A stretch of DNA of 64,000 nucleotides from Sutcliffiella sp. FSL R7-0096 (lineage in GTDB: Bacteria; Bacillota; Bacilli; Bacillales; Bacillaceae_I). The notes under the pieces were generated by a model. The model was not told where the DNA came from. It saw only the letters and a list, made by a program, of their open reading frames with translations, and did no database searches. The position numbers and the translations under genes were made by a program. Location of the stretch: contig NZ_CP152003.1 in the NCBI RefSeq assembly GCF_038595065.1, positions 4,320,001 to 4,384,000 of the forward strand. Direction: 5' to 3'. This document shows, one piece after another, positions 35,768 to 44,245 of this stretch; positions within the stretch are counted from its first letter, which is position 1, and every line of letters starts with the position of its first letter.

Positions 35768-36373
35768 TTATATTTTTTGTTCGTAGCCGCCTGTACCGAC
35801 ATACCGCAAATTCTCAAAATCTATATCAAGTGAGGAGTAATTAGCCATATTGACCTGTGTGTTTCCCGGTGTATACTCATGCACTGGCTTATTTATCACT
35901 ACATCTATAACAGGCTTACGCTCCTGCCACTGAATATCCAAAGAACCAGGCTCATAATTAATTTTCACACTAAAATGGGAAGGAATCCAGCCAATATTGA
36001 ATTCTTTTGGAGGACCTTCACTATTCCGCTTCGCCTGACGGACAATTGCGCCACCACCATGTTCAATTCTCATCATTTCATTTCCGTCCTGTACAACGCG
36101 TGTTAGCCCCGCAAGCCATTCCTGCCGCCCAAGTTGCGCCGCTTCCTCAGTCCTCCTGGCAACACTCTTCAAATCCATATCCTCTCTAGCCTGCGTCTGA
36201 TCAATCGTCAACCTCCCCGGCGTCCGCTGCATCATCAACTCTGCCTTCGGTTGCTCCATACTAAGTTCGGCCCTAGGTTGCTGGATTTGTTGTACCGGTT
36301 TCTGAATCTGCAACTCAGTCTGAGCAAAAGTCGACTGCAACCGTATCTGTGGAAATAACATGTAATCACCCAT
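35768..36373 (-). CDS. YviE-like protein (DUF6470 family)
   Basis: This 201-residue cytoplasmic protein of unknown function is encoded in flagellar clusters next to fliW. It starts MGDYMLFPQIRLQSTFAQTEL. The N-terminal part is rich in Gln and repeats QQP/EQPKAEL-like units. The C-terminal half is beta-rich with NIGWIPSHFSVKINYEPGSLDIQW. It ends 12 bp before fliW. Confidence 0.85.
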   Translation of the reverse strand: MGDYMLFPQIRLQSTFAQTELQIQKPVQQIQQPRAELSMEQPKAELMMQRTPGRLTIDQTQAREDMDLKSVARRTEEAAQLGRQEWLAGLTRVVQDGNEMMRIEHGGGAIVRQAKRNSEGPPKEFNIGWIPSHFSVKINYEPGSLDIQWQERKPVIDVVINKPVHEYTPGNTQVNMANYSSLDIDFENLRYVGTGGYEQKI

Positions 36374-36416
36374 CTCTTAAAAGGTTTTTGTCTCGATCTA
36401 GAAAGATATCATAGGT

Positions 36417-36545
36417 GTGGATTGCAGCAAATGGCGTAGACTCCAGCGGGGGAGCTGCAATGTTGAGACCCCCTGAAGCTTTGTGAGGAGGCTCAAGGTC
36501 GCCCCGCGGAAAGCAAAGCCATTTTCGGAAAGGAACAGCGGTGCG
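36417..36545 (-). repeat. Dispersed GC-rich intergenic repeat, copy 2
   Basis: An inverted copy of the element at 30305. On the minus strand it contains GCTTTCCGCGGGGCGACC, TTGAGCCTCCTCACAAAGC and GGGGGTCTCAACATTGC. It fills most of the gap between flgL and the YviE-like gene. Confidence 0.7.
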
Positions 36546-36619
36546 GTGCTAATTCCAAAATAAAAACTGCCCCGGAAACAACTGCCCCCCAGACAGATCT
36601 CTCCAAGACAGTTCGTCCC

Positions 36620-37498
36620 CTACCGTAGAAAATCCAACAACGAAGGCTGAATCACACGCGCTCCCACACCAAGCGAAGCACGGTGCACACTTTCCTGCAT
36701 CGTCAAATTCGTAATCACTTTCTCAATATCCGCATCCTCATTATCGGACAGGATTCGTGTCGCTACCACTTCTTGATAACCAATGCGGTTGTCCACCATT
36801 TCAAGACGGTTATAGCGAGCTCCTAACTCAGAACGCTCCGCAGAAATCGCATCCGCAGCTTTGTCAAAACGTCCCATCAAACTCTTCAACGCATCCGTAT
36901 CACTAGATTCAAGTGCCGATTGAAGGCCATTCCAAATCTCTATCATATCTTTATTAAAAACATTATCAGCATTGATGTTTGATTGCAGCTTAATTCCACG
37001 GGATACCTCCACCTCGAATGGAGAGTTTTCCATGCTTACAGACATAGGATCGTTTGCATCCGTAATTCTCGGCTTATCAATCGCAGTACCGTTAAAAATG
37101 TACTTCCCGGCAACCTGTGTATTTGCAACCTGTACGAAATCGTGCTTCAACTGCTCAATTTCTTTTGCCATCGCCTGGCGGTCTTCCGGTGAGTAAGTAT
37201 CATTGGATCCCTGAACCACCAACTCGCGAGCACGGTGCATCACACTTTGCACGTGGTCCAACGCCGCTTCGGAATTTTCCATCCATGCATATGATTCACT
37301 CAGGTTACGTTTGTATTGTTCAAGTTCCGTCAAATTCGTACGATAATACATCCCTTTCATCGCCACGACCGGGTCGTCGGATGGCCGGGAGATTTTCTTG
37401 CCTGTGGAGAGTTGTTCCATCAACTTACCCATTTTCCCATAGCTTGTACTTAATTGTCGCAGTGAGTTCTGCGTCAGCATGCTTTGTGTGACACGCAT
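36620..37498 (-). CDS. flgL: Hook-filament junction protein FlgL
   Basis: This 292-residue flagellin-like protein joins hook and filament. The N-terminal D0/D1 region MRVTQSMLTQNSLRQLSTSY with GKKISRPSDDP, and the C-terminal LTMQESVHRASLGVGARVIQPSLLDFLR, are typical. GGTAGGTG precedes the ATG. It lies 10 bp after flgK. Confidence 0.96.
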   Translation of the reverse strand: MRVTQSMLTQNSLRQLSTSYGKMGKLMEQLSTGKKISRPSDDPVVAMKGMYYRTNLTELEQYKRNLSESYAWMENSEAALDHVQSVMHRARELVVQGSNDTYSPEDRQAMAKEIEQLKHDFVQVANTQVAGKYIFNGTAIDKPRITDANDPMSVSMENSPFEVEVSRGIKLQSNINADNVFNKDMIEIWNGLQSALESSDTDALKSLMGRFDKAADAISAERSELGARYNRLEMVDNRIGYQEVVATRILSDNEDADIEKVITNLTMQESVHRASLGVGARVIQPSLLDFLR

Positions 37499-37508
37499 TT
37501 ATCTACAC

Positions 37509-39371
37509 CTACCTTCCGCCTAATCCTAATCCGTTAATGATTCTATCTAAAAGTTCGTCCGTTAATGTAATCATTCTTGCCGATGCATTGTAAGCATGCT
37601 GGAACTGAATCATGTTGGTCATTTCCTCGTCCAAGGATACACCGCTGACCGATTGGCGACGTTGATCAACAGACAATCGCAATGTTTCACTATTGTAGGA
37701 GAGTCGGTTTGCTTCCTGGGCATCAACCGCCAATCCTCCAATTACACTTTCGTAATAGTTTTGGAAGGTTGTAGAAACACCGTTCAACTGAAGTGTCCGG
37801 GCTTTTACTTCTGCCAATGCAATGGCATTGCTTCCGTCACCTACACGGCCACCGACTTCACCGGTCTTCGGGATATCAACCGCAATGAAATTCCCTTTTG
37901 AAACGTCTTCCAAGCGGACTTTACTCAAGTCAAAATTGACAGAAGGATTGCCAGCCGAATCGACAAACTCTCCCGACAATCCTGCACCAAGGTCTTCTAA
38001 AGTGGAAAAACTTCCAGAAGTCATTAATTCCTGTTTCGGAGACTTTGCTGCATCATAGACAGTGTATGTAAATTGCTGGACCCCATCAGCATCTACTGTC
38101 GACTGCACGGTAACAGACACATTTCCCACTCCGTTATAGCCATGGAACTCACCCGATGTGATGATACCCTTGTTGTAGCCGGAAGCAGCGATATTGTCCA
38201 ACGACTGGACGATATCCGCTGATACCGTGAAAAGTTTTGCCGCATTTTTTATATTACCAGCTACTATATTTGTATTTTTAAATTCAAAGAACTTAAACGC
38301 AGTGTGCTCACCTGTTTCCATGCTCGAGATGCTCCACCCGGATTCATGTACCCTATTGATCTCCTGTGCGAATTCAAACGCCAAGGTATCGAGGTGATTA
38401 AGCATGTCAGGGTAAAGACCCTTTTCTGTATTTCCGTCCATAAATCCGTAAGAATCAATAAGACCTCGAAGCTTGCCGGATGACTGCATGCTACCGATCC
38501 CGAAGCTCGTATCTCCGAGTCTGAAGCCATCCACGAGACCGGTATCCGCTCGATACTCCAAGGAAAGCCTGTTGACTCTATTGCTTGTCGCATCGACCAG
38601 CGTGCCAATTTTACGGCCGGAGTCATCCACCATTTCAATGGTATACTTCCCTTCCGCCAGGGGACTTGCACTACCACCGGTCCCAACTTTTGATACCTTG
38701 ATATTGACCAGCTGAGAAAGCTCATCTACCAGGCGATCGCGTTCATCATATAGATCGTTGGCAAGATAACCATGCGGTTCCAAATCTCCAATCTGTTTGT
38801 TGATATTGTTAATTTGTTGGCTCAGTGCGTTGACTTGCTTTTCCGTGACATCCATTTCATTTTTCATGTCCCCTTGAACCGAACTAAGTGAATCCGATAA
38901 AAACCGAAATGTTTCCGCAACAGCTAATCCGCGCTGTCTTACAACCGAACGTGCCCCTGCATTCGTCGGGTTAACTGCTAGATCTTGAAACGCCTGCCAA
39001 AAACGGTCCAACGTAGTGGAAAGACCAGTTTCGGATGGCTCATTCATGATTTCCTCCATCTTCTGCAGGGAGCCTGCGCGCGCTTCCCAATAGCCAAGCT
39101 TATTGTTTTCACCACGATACTGGATATCCAGGAAACTCTCCCGCACACGCTGGATACTGCCCGCCTCTACCCCTGTCCCCATTTGCCCGGGTATTTGCGG
39201 ACGGTTCATGGAAGCTGGTGGATATGGTTCTGTTTGGACAAAATTGACCCGTTGTCTGGTATATCCTGGGGTATTGGCGTTGGCAATATTATGCCCGACC
39301 GTTTGAAGGGCAGTTTGCTGGGTAACCAGGCCTCGCCTTGCTACTTCGAGACTATGAAATGTTGAACGCAT
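37509..39371 (-). CDS. flgK: Hook-filament junction protein FlgK
   Basis: This 620-residue hook-associated protein 1 has the start MRSTFHSLEVARRGLVTQQT, with ANANTPGYTRQRV near residue 31. The C-terminal VSLDEEMTNMIQFQHAYNASARMITLTDELLDRIINGLG is the standard rod/hook tail motif. It is longer than B. subtilis FlgK (about 507 residues as I recall), so it has an enlarged variable middle domain. Confidence 0.96.
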   Translation of the reverse strand: MRSTFHSLEVARRGLVTQQTALQTVGHNIANANTPGYTRQRVNFVQTEPYPPASMNRPQIPGQMGTGVEAGSIQRVRESFLDIQYRGENNKLGYWEARAGSLQKMEEIMNEPSETGLSTTLDRFWQAFQDLAVNPTNAGARSVVRQRGLAVAETFRFLSDSLSSVQGDMKNEMDVTEKQVNALSQQINNINKQIGDLEPHGYLANDLYDERDRLVDELSQLVNIKVSKVGTGGSASPLAEGKYTIEMVDDSGRKIGTLVDATSNRVNRLSLEYRADTGLVDGFRLGDTSFGIGSMQSSGKLRGLIDSYGFMDGNTEKGLYPDMLNHLDTLAFEFAQEINRVHESGWSISSMETGEHTAFKFFEFKNTNIVAGNIKNAAKLFTVSADIVQSLDNIAASGYNKGIITSGEFHGYNGVGNVSVTVQSTVDADGVQQFTYTVYDAAKSPKQELMTSGSFSTLEDLGAGLSGEFVDSAGNPSVNFDLSKVRLEDVSKGNFIAVDIPKTGEVGGRVGDGSNAIALAEVKARTLQLNGVSTTFQNYYESVIGGLAVDAQEANRLSYNSETLRLSVDQRRQSVSGVSLDEEMTNMIQFQHAYNASARMITLTDELLDRIINGLGLGGR

Positions 39372-39382
39372 GGGTGTTCCTC

Positions 39383-39847
39383 CTAAGCTTTTGAATCGAA
39401 CAGAGAGCGCGCAGGTGCACTAACGCTTTTCTTCGTGTTCACAGGTTTTTCGTAATTTAGCGCATTAGGTTGCGGGTTAAGGGTGTTTATCGTCATGGTG
39501 ACAAATTGCAGGGATTGTTCAAGTAACAGTTGATTGAGCTCGTTTTGCTTTTGGATGTTTGCAATGGTTTCAGCTAATTTGTCTTTCAAGGTAATTAGTT
39601 CAACCTTTTCGCCCGGTGAACACATTTCAATTAGATCGGTCACCGTTTTACCATCGGATAGGGTCGCACGTTGCTTTTCTAGTTGAACAATCGCGCGAGT
39701 GTATTGCTTCTCTTCTCTTGTAATCTCTTGGAGCTCATCTACCTTGTTCGCCTTTACAACCTTTTCTTTCCGTACAGTCACTTCATAAAGGTAAGTATGC
39801 AAGGTGAGCATTTTTTCTAGTATCGTGATAATTGTTGGAATGGACAT
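39383..39847 (-). CDS. flgN: Export chaperone FlgN
   Basis: This 154-residue helical protein would chaperone FlgK and FlgL. FlgN features are the long coiled coil (LTLHTYLYEVTVRKEKVVKA, REEKQYTRAIVQLEKQRATL) and a Ser/Lys-rich tail. It lies directly upstream of flgK (11 bp). Confidence 0.9.
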   Translation of the reverse strand: MSIPTIITILEKMLTLHTYLYEVTVRKEKVVKANKVDELQEITREEKQYTRAIVQLEKQRATLSDGKTVTDLIEMCSPGEKVELITLKDKLAETIANIQKQNELNQLLLEQSLQFVTMTINTLNPQPNALNYEKPVNTKKSVSAPARSLFDSKA

Positions 39848-39873
39848 AGGTTCTCCTTATTTCAAGGCTCTGT

Positions 39874-40008
39874 TAAACACCACTGTTGTTTTTCGCACTA
39901 GGCTTCGCTTTCCGCGGGGCGGTGCTTGAGCCTCCTCCCAACGCTTCAGGGGTCTCAACCTACCGCTACCTCCCGCGAGTCTCCACCTTGTGCTACAATC
40001 AACAGCTA
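39874..40008 (+). repeat. Dispersed GC-rich intergenic repeat, copy 3
   Basis: Blocks GGCTTCGCTTTCCGCGGGGC, TTGAGCCTCCTCCCAACGC, GGGGTCTCAACCTACCGCTA and GCGAGTCTCCACCTTGTGC. It is in the same orientation as the copy at 30305. It lies between flgN and flgM, genes that are adjacent in B. subtilis. Confidence 0.72.
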
Positions 40009-40043
40009 GGATTCTTATAATGCTTCTACATGCTCTAACAGCC

Positions 40044-40307
40044 CTATTTATTAAAATAAAAATCTATCATCTTACTAGCAACAGCCTTAGGGTCTACCTT
40101 GTAGGTGCCGTTTTCCACAGAAACCTTAAGCTTTGCGATTTTTTCCTGTCGTGCCTCTGCAAATTGGGAACGCTCCTGCATTTCTTTTGCTTTACTGGAG
40201 ATTTCCACCTGATCGCTCTTTGCCTGATTAGGCGTCTGAACCTGCTGTTGTTTCATATGATTCTTATAGGGGTTGACTCCTGAAGGACCAATATTATTAA
40301 TCTTCAT
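40044..40307 (-). CDS. flgM: Anti-sigma-D factor FlgM
   Basis: This 87-residue protein holds sigma-D until the hook is complete. Typical FlgM: MKINNIGPSGVNPYKNHM at the start and the C-terminal sigma-binding helices IAKLKVSVENGTYKVDPKAV with ASKMIDFYFNK. A consensus sigma-D promoter lies 40 bp upstream, so it is under its own target factor's control. Confidence 0.95.
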   Translation of the reverse strand: MKINNIGPSGVNPYKNHMKQQQVQTPNQAKSDQVEISSKAKEMQERSQFAEARQEKIAKLKVSVENGTYKVDPKAVASKMIDFYFNK

Positions 40308-40346
40308 TGTTATCCCTTCCTTTTCGAACAGTTTATCTATCTATGA

Positions 40347-40373
40347 ATATCGGCACAGATTAACGAATGTTTA
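40347..40373 (-). promoter_or_regulatory. Sigma-D promoter of flgM
   Basis: On the minus strand TAAA (40373-40370), exactly 15 nt, then GCCGATAT (40354-40347): a perfect match to the sigma-D consensus. The -35 overlaps the last codons of the upstream YvyF-type gene. Confidence 0.88.
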
Positions 40374-40787
40374 TAGGAATTTCTTATCAATTGCATGGTA
40401 GGTTCTTCCTTCGCTCCGGATTACCCGCTGTCTTTCTTCTTCACGGTCCAATTGCGAAAGTTGTCCCTGGATATCTTTTTTACAACCAATACACAGCTTA
40501 TCCTCTCTAATCATCCTACCACAACGGTCGCACGGATACCCCAAATTTGGAAATTGGGTCAGCTGGATGCGGCCTTTACAGATGAACTTGAGGATCAACG
40601 ACTCTGCCACGCCCGTATTTTCCACGACTTGGTCCAAGCTTGCCATTCTGTTATCTCGTTGTCGGATGTACTTGTATACAGTCTGATACTGAACTTCCTC
40701 TTCTTTATAACATGCTTCACACACTTCCCTGAAAGCATTTTTTACATAAATCTCTCCACAGTTTGGACAATTATCGAGCTGGGACAT
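40371..40787 (-). CDS. yvyF: YvyF-type flagellar operon zinc-finger protein
   Basis: This 138-residue protein belongs to the family found between comF and flgM. An N-terminal zinc finger (CPNCGEIYV, CEACY) is followed by an HTH-like region with CKGRIQL, a second Cys pair (CDRCGRM) and CIGC. Function is uncertain; a regulatory role is often assumed. GGAAG precedes the ATG at 40787. Confidence 0.88.
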   Translation of the reverse strand: MSQLDNCPNCGEIYVKNAFREVCEACYKEEEVQYQTVYKYIRQRDNRMASLDQVVENTGVAESLILKFICKGRIQLTQFPNLGYPCDRCGRMIREDKLCIGCKKDIQGQLSQLDREEERQRVIRSEGRTYHAIDKKFL

Positions 40788-40848
40788 GAGGCAACTTCCT
40801 TTCGAGCAAAAGTTTCTTACTTTTTATATCGTAAAGGAAGCAAAAAAG

Positions 40849-41568
40849 TTAACTGCGAACTAAGGTGAGCGAAAAAATATCGGTCGCCCCTGCCTCTAGC
40901 AGGACTTTTGCGGCCATTCGTAAAGTCGTTCCGGTTGTGTAAATATCGTCGATCAGAAGTACACTTTTCCCTTTGACCTTTTGGGGTGCGGTGACGTAAA
41001 AAGGATTCTCTTGCTGCAGTCGTGACCTGCGTTCTTTTTTGGACTGCTTAACAGAGTCCGTTTTTGCTAGGGGTTCAGTTATTTTACTTGGAGCTAAAAG
41101 GTGTGCTAAAAGCAGGGACTGGTTGAACCCCCGCTCATAAAGGCGTTTTAGCCCTAAGGGAATAGGAACCAGTATACACTGCTCTTTTTTGAATTCCTCT
41201 TCATACATTTTCCGAAAATCCCTATAAAAAGCTTTTGCAATGATCGCATCCCCTCTAAATTTGTATAGCGCCAACGTTTCCTTCATGTATTTGTTATAGG
41301 CAAAAACAGAACGATTCATCTTTAGCATTCCAGCTGTCTCATCATCACTTTCCCACCTGTGGCAATCAAAGCAGATATCCCCATGCCGATTTTCCACCGG
41401 GACCTCCTCCCAAACCCTGCCACATATCCTGCATAACTTACCGCTGATTTTCTGAAAAGCTTGCTCACAAGATTCACATACTTTTTCTGGCTTGCTAATA
41501 CCTAAGAATTCACCCCATCCAAATGAGCGAGCCACCTCGTCCTGACAGATCAAACAGTTACTCATCAA
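40849..41568 (-). CDS. comFC: ComFC-type phosphoribosyltransferase-like competence protein
   Basis: This 239-residue ComF protein is needed for transformation. The N-terminal zinc finger has CLICQDE, CESCEQ, CRICGR and CFDCH. The C-terminal PRTase domain has the PRPP-binding loop VLLIDDIYTTGTT (about residues 201-213). It overlaps comFA by 11 bp. No comFB lies between them, unlike B. subtilis. Confidence 0.93.
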   Translation of the reverse strand: MMSNCLICQDEVARSFGWGEFLGISKPEKVCESCEQAFQKISGKLCRICGRVWEEVPVENRHGDICFDCHRWESDDETAGMLKMNRSVFAYNKYMKETLALYKFRGDAIIAKAFYRDFRKMYEEEFKKEQCILVPIPLGLKRLYERGFNQSLLLAHLLAPSKITEPLAKTDSVKQSKKERRSRLQQENPFYVTAPQKVKGKSVLLIDDIYTTGTTLRMAAKVLLEAGATDIFSLTLVRS

Positions 41569-42535
41569 GATATCCCCCCGTCTTCGCTCGATAGTTCATA
41601 CGCCTGATTTGATCAATTGCGGCTACCATCTCACGTGTCCTACCGTAATGAAAAAACCTCACATCCCCTTCCGGATGCTGACTACTTCGGCCAGCCCTGC
41701 CTGCAATTTGCACGAGGGCACTTTCCGTAAACAGATTGTCCTCCGCTCCAAGTACACCAACTTGAACATCTGATACCGTAACTCCTCGCTCCAGTATAGT
41801 GGTCGTCACCAAAACTTTTACCTTTCCCTCCCGGAAATCAGCCACCTTTTCTTTTCGTTTCTTATCTTTGGCATGAACCCCAGCCACAAGCTCTCCATAA
41901 TCCTTTTGTAGGATAACGACAATCCGTTCGAGCAGATCAATAGTAGGAACAAAAAGAAAAGTGGGTCGGTTTGCCGCATGGTGCTTTCGGACCCAATAAA
42001 GCACATTCCCAGGAAGCCTGTTTTTCTTCACCCTTTTTTCCCAGTCCCCACACCACTCCATGAATGGGACCGGTAAAAGGTGCTGGTGATACCTCGCGGG
42101 AATGATGACAGAAGAAAGCTTGCCTGAATGTACTGCACGCTGCATTTTCTTAGAAGGAGTTGCACTCAGATAAATAGTGCTCCCTCCTTCTGTCTGAGCT
42201 TGTCTCGCTGCATATTCCAACGCAGGGTCGACCGAATATGGGAAAGCATCCACTTCATCAATAATGATGGTATCAAAGGCGCTGTAGTAACGAAGTAGCT
42301 GATGGGTCGTTGCGATGGTAAGCGGAGAGTTCTTCGTTCTGTCCTCACTGCCTCCATACAGGGTGGCAATCTCCATTTCCGGAAACACCTGTTGGAGACG
42401 AGGAGACAGTTCTAGGGCAACATCGGTACGCGGCGTAGCGATGCATACCCGCTTGCCTTGGGTCAAAGCTTTTTCTATTCCTTTAAAAAGAACCTCTGTT
42501 TTTCCCGCACCACAAGTGACCAGTAATGAATACAT
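41558..42535 (-). pseudogene. comFA: ComFA DNA helicase, 5' part removed by the prophage
   Basis: ComFA is the ATPase that helps pull single-stranded DNA in during transformation. Only 325 residues remain (B. subtilis ComFA has about 460). The reading frame opens four codons before the Walker A motif CGAGKTE, so the Zn finger and N-terminal region are missing. Motifs that remain are the DEVD box (IIIDEVDAFPY), LSATPSKKM and motif VI QIAGRAGRSS. The first few codons (MYSL) and the missing promoter come from the prophage side. A precise excision could restore the gene; the missing half should lie at the far end of the prophage. Confidence 0.88.
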
Positions 42536-42540
42536 AATTT
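42505..42540. other. Prophage-comFA junction, probable attachment site
   Basis: ComFA sequence becomes recognisable at LVTCGAGKTE, encoded by 42528-42499, and phage coding begins with the stop of the gene at 42542. The crossover core therefore lies within this stretch, most likely in or beside CTGGTCACTTGTGGTGCGGG. The exact core needs the other junction. Confidence 0.65.
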
Positions 42541-42541
42541 T

Positions 42542-42769
42542 CTACCTCACGTCAATTTGACGCCCGCATTTCGTACACTCAAATAAATCCTCCTGGATCT
42601 CCAAGTGATGTTTAAGTTTCCGGCAAGTTTGGCATGATAGTGTTACAAGGCGTCCAGGGCTTTTCGTTCCCCCGACCAACATATTTTCCTGGACGTCTTC
42701 CTTATTCCTAAATATACATACTGCAAATGACGTCACAAGAACACCAGTTACCAGGCTTACTACCTCCAT
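42542..42769 (-). CDS. Small membrane-anchored zinc-ribbon protein, phage end
   Basis: This 75-residue protein has an N-terminal hydrophobic segment (EVVSLVTGVLVTSFAVCIF) and a CxxC...CxxC pair (CQTC, CTKC) likely to bind zinc. GACGTC lies exactly between its ribosome site AAAGGAGAG and the ATG. It is the gene nearest the attachment site, and its stop lies 7 bp from the comFA fragment. Family unknown. Confidence 0.65.
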   Translation of the reverse strand: MEVVSLVTGVLVTSFAVCIFRNKEDVQENMLVGGTKSPGRLVTLSCQTCRKLKHHLEIQEDLFECTKCGRQIDVR

Positions 42770-43044
42770 GAAGACGTCTCTCCTTTCAACATGTATGTGA
42801 CGTTCGGTGCGTCATGTTTCTTAACCGGTAACACTCTGTACGCCTCATAGACACCAAACTCATTCTGCAGCTGTTCCACCATCAAGGTGTCATCCAGGCA
42901 CCTCTCCAAGATCAGTCCGGCCAAGGTGGTAGGTTTCTTATTACAAGCTGTAGCCAACCTGTTCAAATTCTTTAAGTAACTATTACTCAATGATACTCCA
43001 ACTCTATTTATCTTCTTATTGCCTAACCCCTTCCCTTCTATCAC
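42760..43044 (-). CDS. Possible ribbon-helix-helix DNA-binding protein
   Basis: This 94-residue protein is read from GTG at 43044, eight bases after AAGGAGG; an ATG in frame at 43074 lacks a ribosome site. The segment NRVGVSLSNSYLKNLNRLAT followed by KPTTLAGLILERCLDD has the strand-helix-helix pattern of CopG/Arc-type repressors (about residues 13-50). It could bind the GACGTC cluster that covers its own operon. No close family recognised. Confidence 0.6.
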   Translation of the reverse strand: MIEGKGLGNKKINRVGVSLSNSYLKNLNRLATACNKKPTTLAGLILERCLDDTLMVEQLQNEFGVYEAYRVLPVKKHDAPNVTYMLKGETSSWR

Positions 43045-43108
43045 ACTCATAACCTCCTTAAATGTCATTACCAATTGACAATGGCAACCGTGTTACAGTG
43101 TAACTAGG

Positions 43109-43474
43109 TCACCCGGGGAGGAAGAGGCTAATCCCCCCGCGATTTTTAACCTCTATTCTTCTCCCCTGCCCTTGGGACTCTAAGACGGGAGCAGGGACGT
43201 CAACAGGCTTCATTTGCCCGTATATCTCGGCATTTTGTTCTAGCCAATACTTAGCCTCCCTCATGGACCATTTAGGCTCCGGAAGAGGGACGTCAACCCT
43301 CTCCTCCTGCTCATAAAAGTATGGCTTCATCAGCTGGTGAAATTGTGGAGAATAGGCAGCCGTAAATAATGCAGCTCTAATAATTTGATTGCGATCCAGG
43401 GACGTCACCTTAAATACGTCATCAACATACTTCCTGAAGACGTCATGATACCTTACTGTTGGACGGTACACCAT
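43109..43474 (-). CDS. Uncharacterised phage protein
   Basis: This 121-residue protein begins MVYRPTVRYHDVFRKYVDD. DRNQIIRAALFTAAYSP (about residues 29-45) looks like the helix-turn-helix part of a ribbon-helix-helix or related small DNA-binding fold. The second half repeats a VDVPxPxP motif (VDVPLPEPK, VDVPAPV), encoded by GACGTC-containing codons. Its ribosome site GGAGGAGG is followed by GACGTC before the ATG at 43474. Confidence 0.6.
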   Translation of the reverse strand: MVYRPTVRYHDVFRKYVDDVFKVTSLDRNQIIRAALFTAAYSPQFHQLMKPYFYEQEERVDVPLPEPKWSMREAKYWLEQNAEIYGQMKPVDVPAPVLESQGQGRRIEVKNRGGISLFLPG

Positions 43475-43589
43475 TAGAGGACGTCACCTCCTCCACCATT
43501 TCTAAAAGCAATGAGTGCCCTTCAGACGTCAGAAATACGTCTGTACGCGCCAATAAGACTTCTGCCAACTCTTTAGTCATGCTTAACAA
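43443..43589 (-). CDS. 48-residue protein upstream of the GACGTC operon
   Basis: A short frame from TTG at 43589, with AAGGAGG eight bases upstream, ends at TGA 43445-43443 inside the next gene. The product (MLSMTKELAEVLLARTDVFL start, helical, acidic) has no recognised family. The overlap with the next gene suggests translational coupling. The ATG at 43580 is an alternative start. Confidence 0.5.
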   Translation of the reverse strand: MLSMTKELAEVLLARTDVFLTSEGHSLLLEMVEEVTSSNGVPSNSKVS

Positions 43590-43759
43590 TAAAACCGCCT
43601 CCTTGGGGTCATTTTGGCGCCCTTTTGACGCCTTTAATAAAACTTATGTAGGTGAACTAAAAATATGTCTTGTTTACTTAACTTTTTTATTCTTTGATTC
43701 ACTAACGATTAGAGGAATTATTTTAAAGAATGTGGAATGATACAAATGGAGGTGTCGTG

Positions 43760-44017
43760 ATGCCTATTAAAGGATTCACTTGTAATCTAAGAGTGATATT
43801 AGCCGAAGAGAAGACGAGAAACCCAGCCTTTACTCAGAAGAGGCTTGCAGAGAAAATAGGATTAAGCAGGACTGCTCTTAATGCCCTGGTAAATGAAAAC
43901 ACCTTACCAAGCTTTGAGACAGCTTATGCAATAGCAACTGAACTAAATCGACCAATTGAACGAATTTGGGTGAAATTCGATAATAGAGTCGAAGACCAGG
44001 AGAATGATAGTGTATGA
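43760..44017 (+). CDS. XRE/Cro-type helix-turn-helix regulator
   Basis: This 85-residue DNA-binding protein has an HTH covering TQKRLAEKIGLSRTALNALVN (about residues 29-49), then SFETAYAIATELNRPIERIW, the standard XRE layout. The start is ATG 43760, after GGAGG; the upstream ATG at 43730 is not supported. It is transcribed away from the GACGTC genes across a 170-bp divergent promoter region and heads a four-gene cassette. Confidence 0.85.
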   Translation: MPIKGFTCNLRVILAEEKTRNPAFTQKRLAEKIGLSRTALNALVNENTLPSFETAYAIATELNRPIERIWVKFDNRVEDQENDSV

Positions 44018-44223
44018 GTAAACAGCGAATTGAAGTAGGAGACACCATTCGAAACTCCGAAAATGGTTTAATTGGAGTTTTAAAAAAAGAAGTTGATAGA
44101 AAGAATTATTATGTTGAGGGTTATCATGAATATGCTGGTAAGTGGCAAACAGCAGGGGGATCTTTAAGCGACTATCAGAAATGGGATTTGTACCAGAAAG
44201 GTGAGAATGATAACATTACATAA
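44014..44223 (+). CDS. Small uncharacterised protein in the XRE cassette
   Basis: This 69-residue protein begins MSKQRIEVGDTIRNSENGL and has alternating polar and hydrophobic strands (IGVLKKEVDRKNYYVEGYHE), which suggests a small SH3-like beta barrel. Its ATG overlaps the XRE gene's stop (ATGA), so translation is coupled. Function unknown. Confidence 0.65.
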   Translation: MSKQRIEVGDTIRNSENGLIGVLKKEVDRKNYYVEGYHEYAGKWQTAGGSLSDYQKWDLYQKGENDNIT

Positions 44224-44245
44224 TATTAACAAACGAGGTGTTTAT

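Larger units (their letters stand above)
42692..43530. repeat. Cluster of nine GACGTC palindromes
   Basis: GACGTC occurs at 42692, 42729, 42773, 43196, 43289, 43401, 43439, 43480 and 43525, against about 0.2 expected by chance in 839 bp. Half-matching TACGTC and TGACG sites add to this, and CGTCAATTTGACG lies at 42550. Two copies (42773 and 43480) sit between a ribosome site and its start codon. The cluster covers the three or four small leftward genes next to the attachment site. A shared operator or binding site is inferred. Confidence 0.8.
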
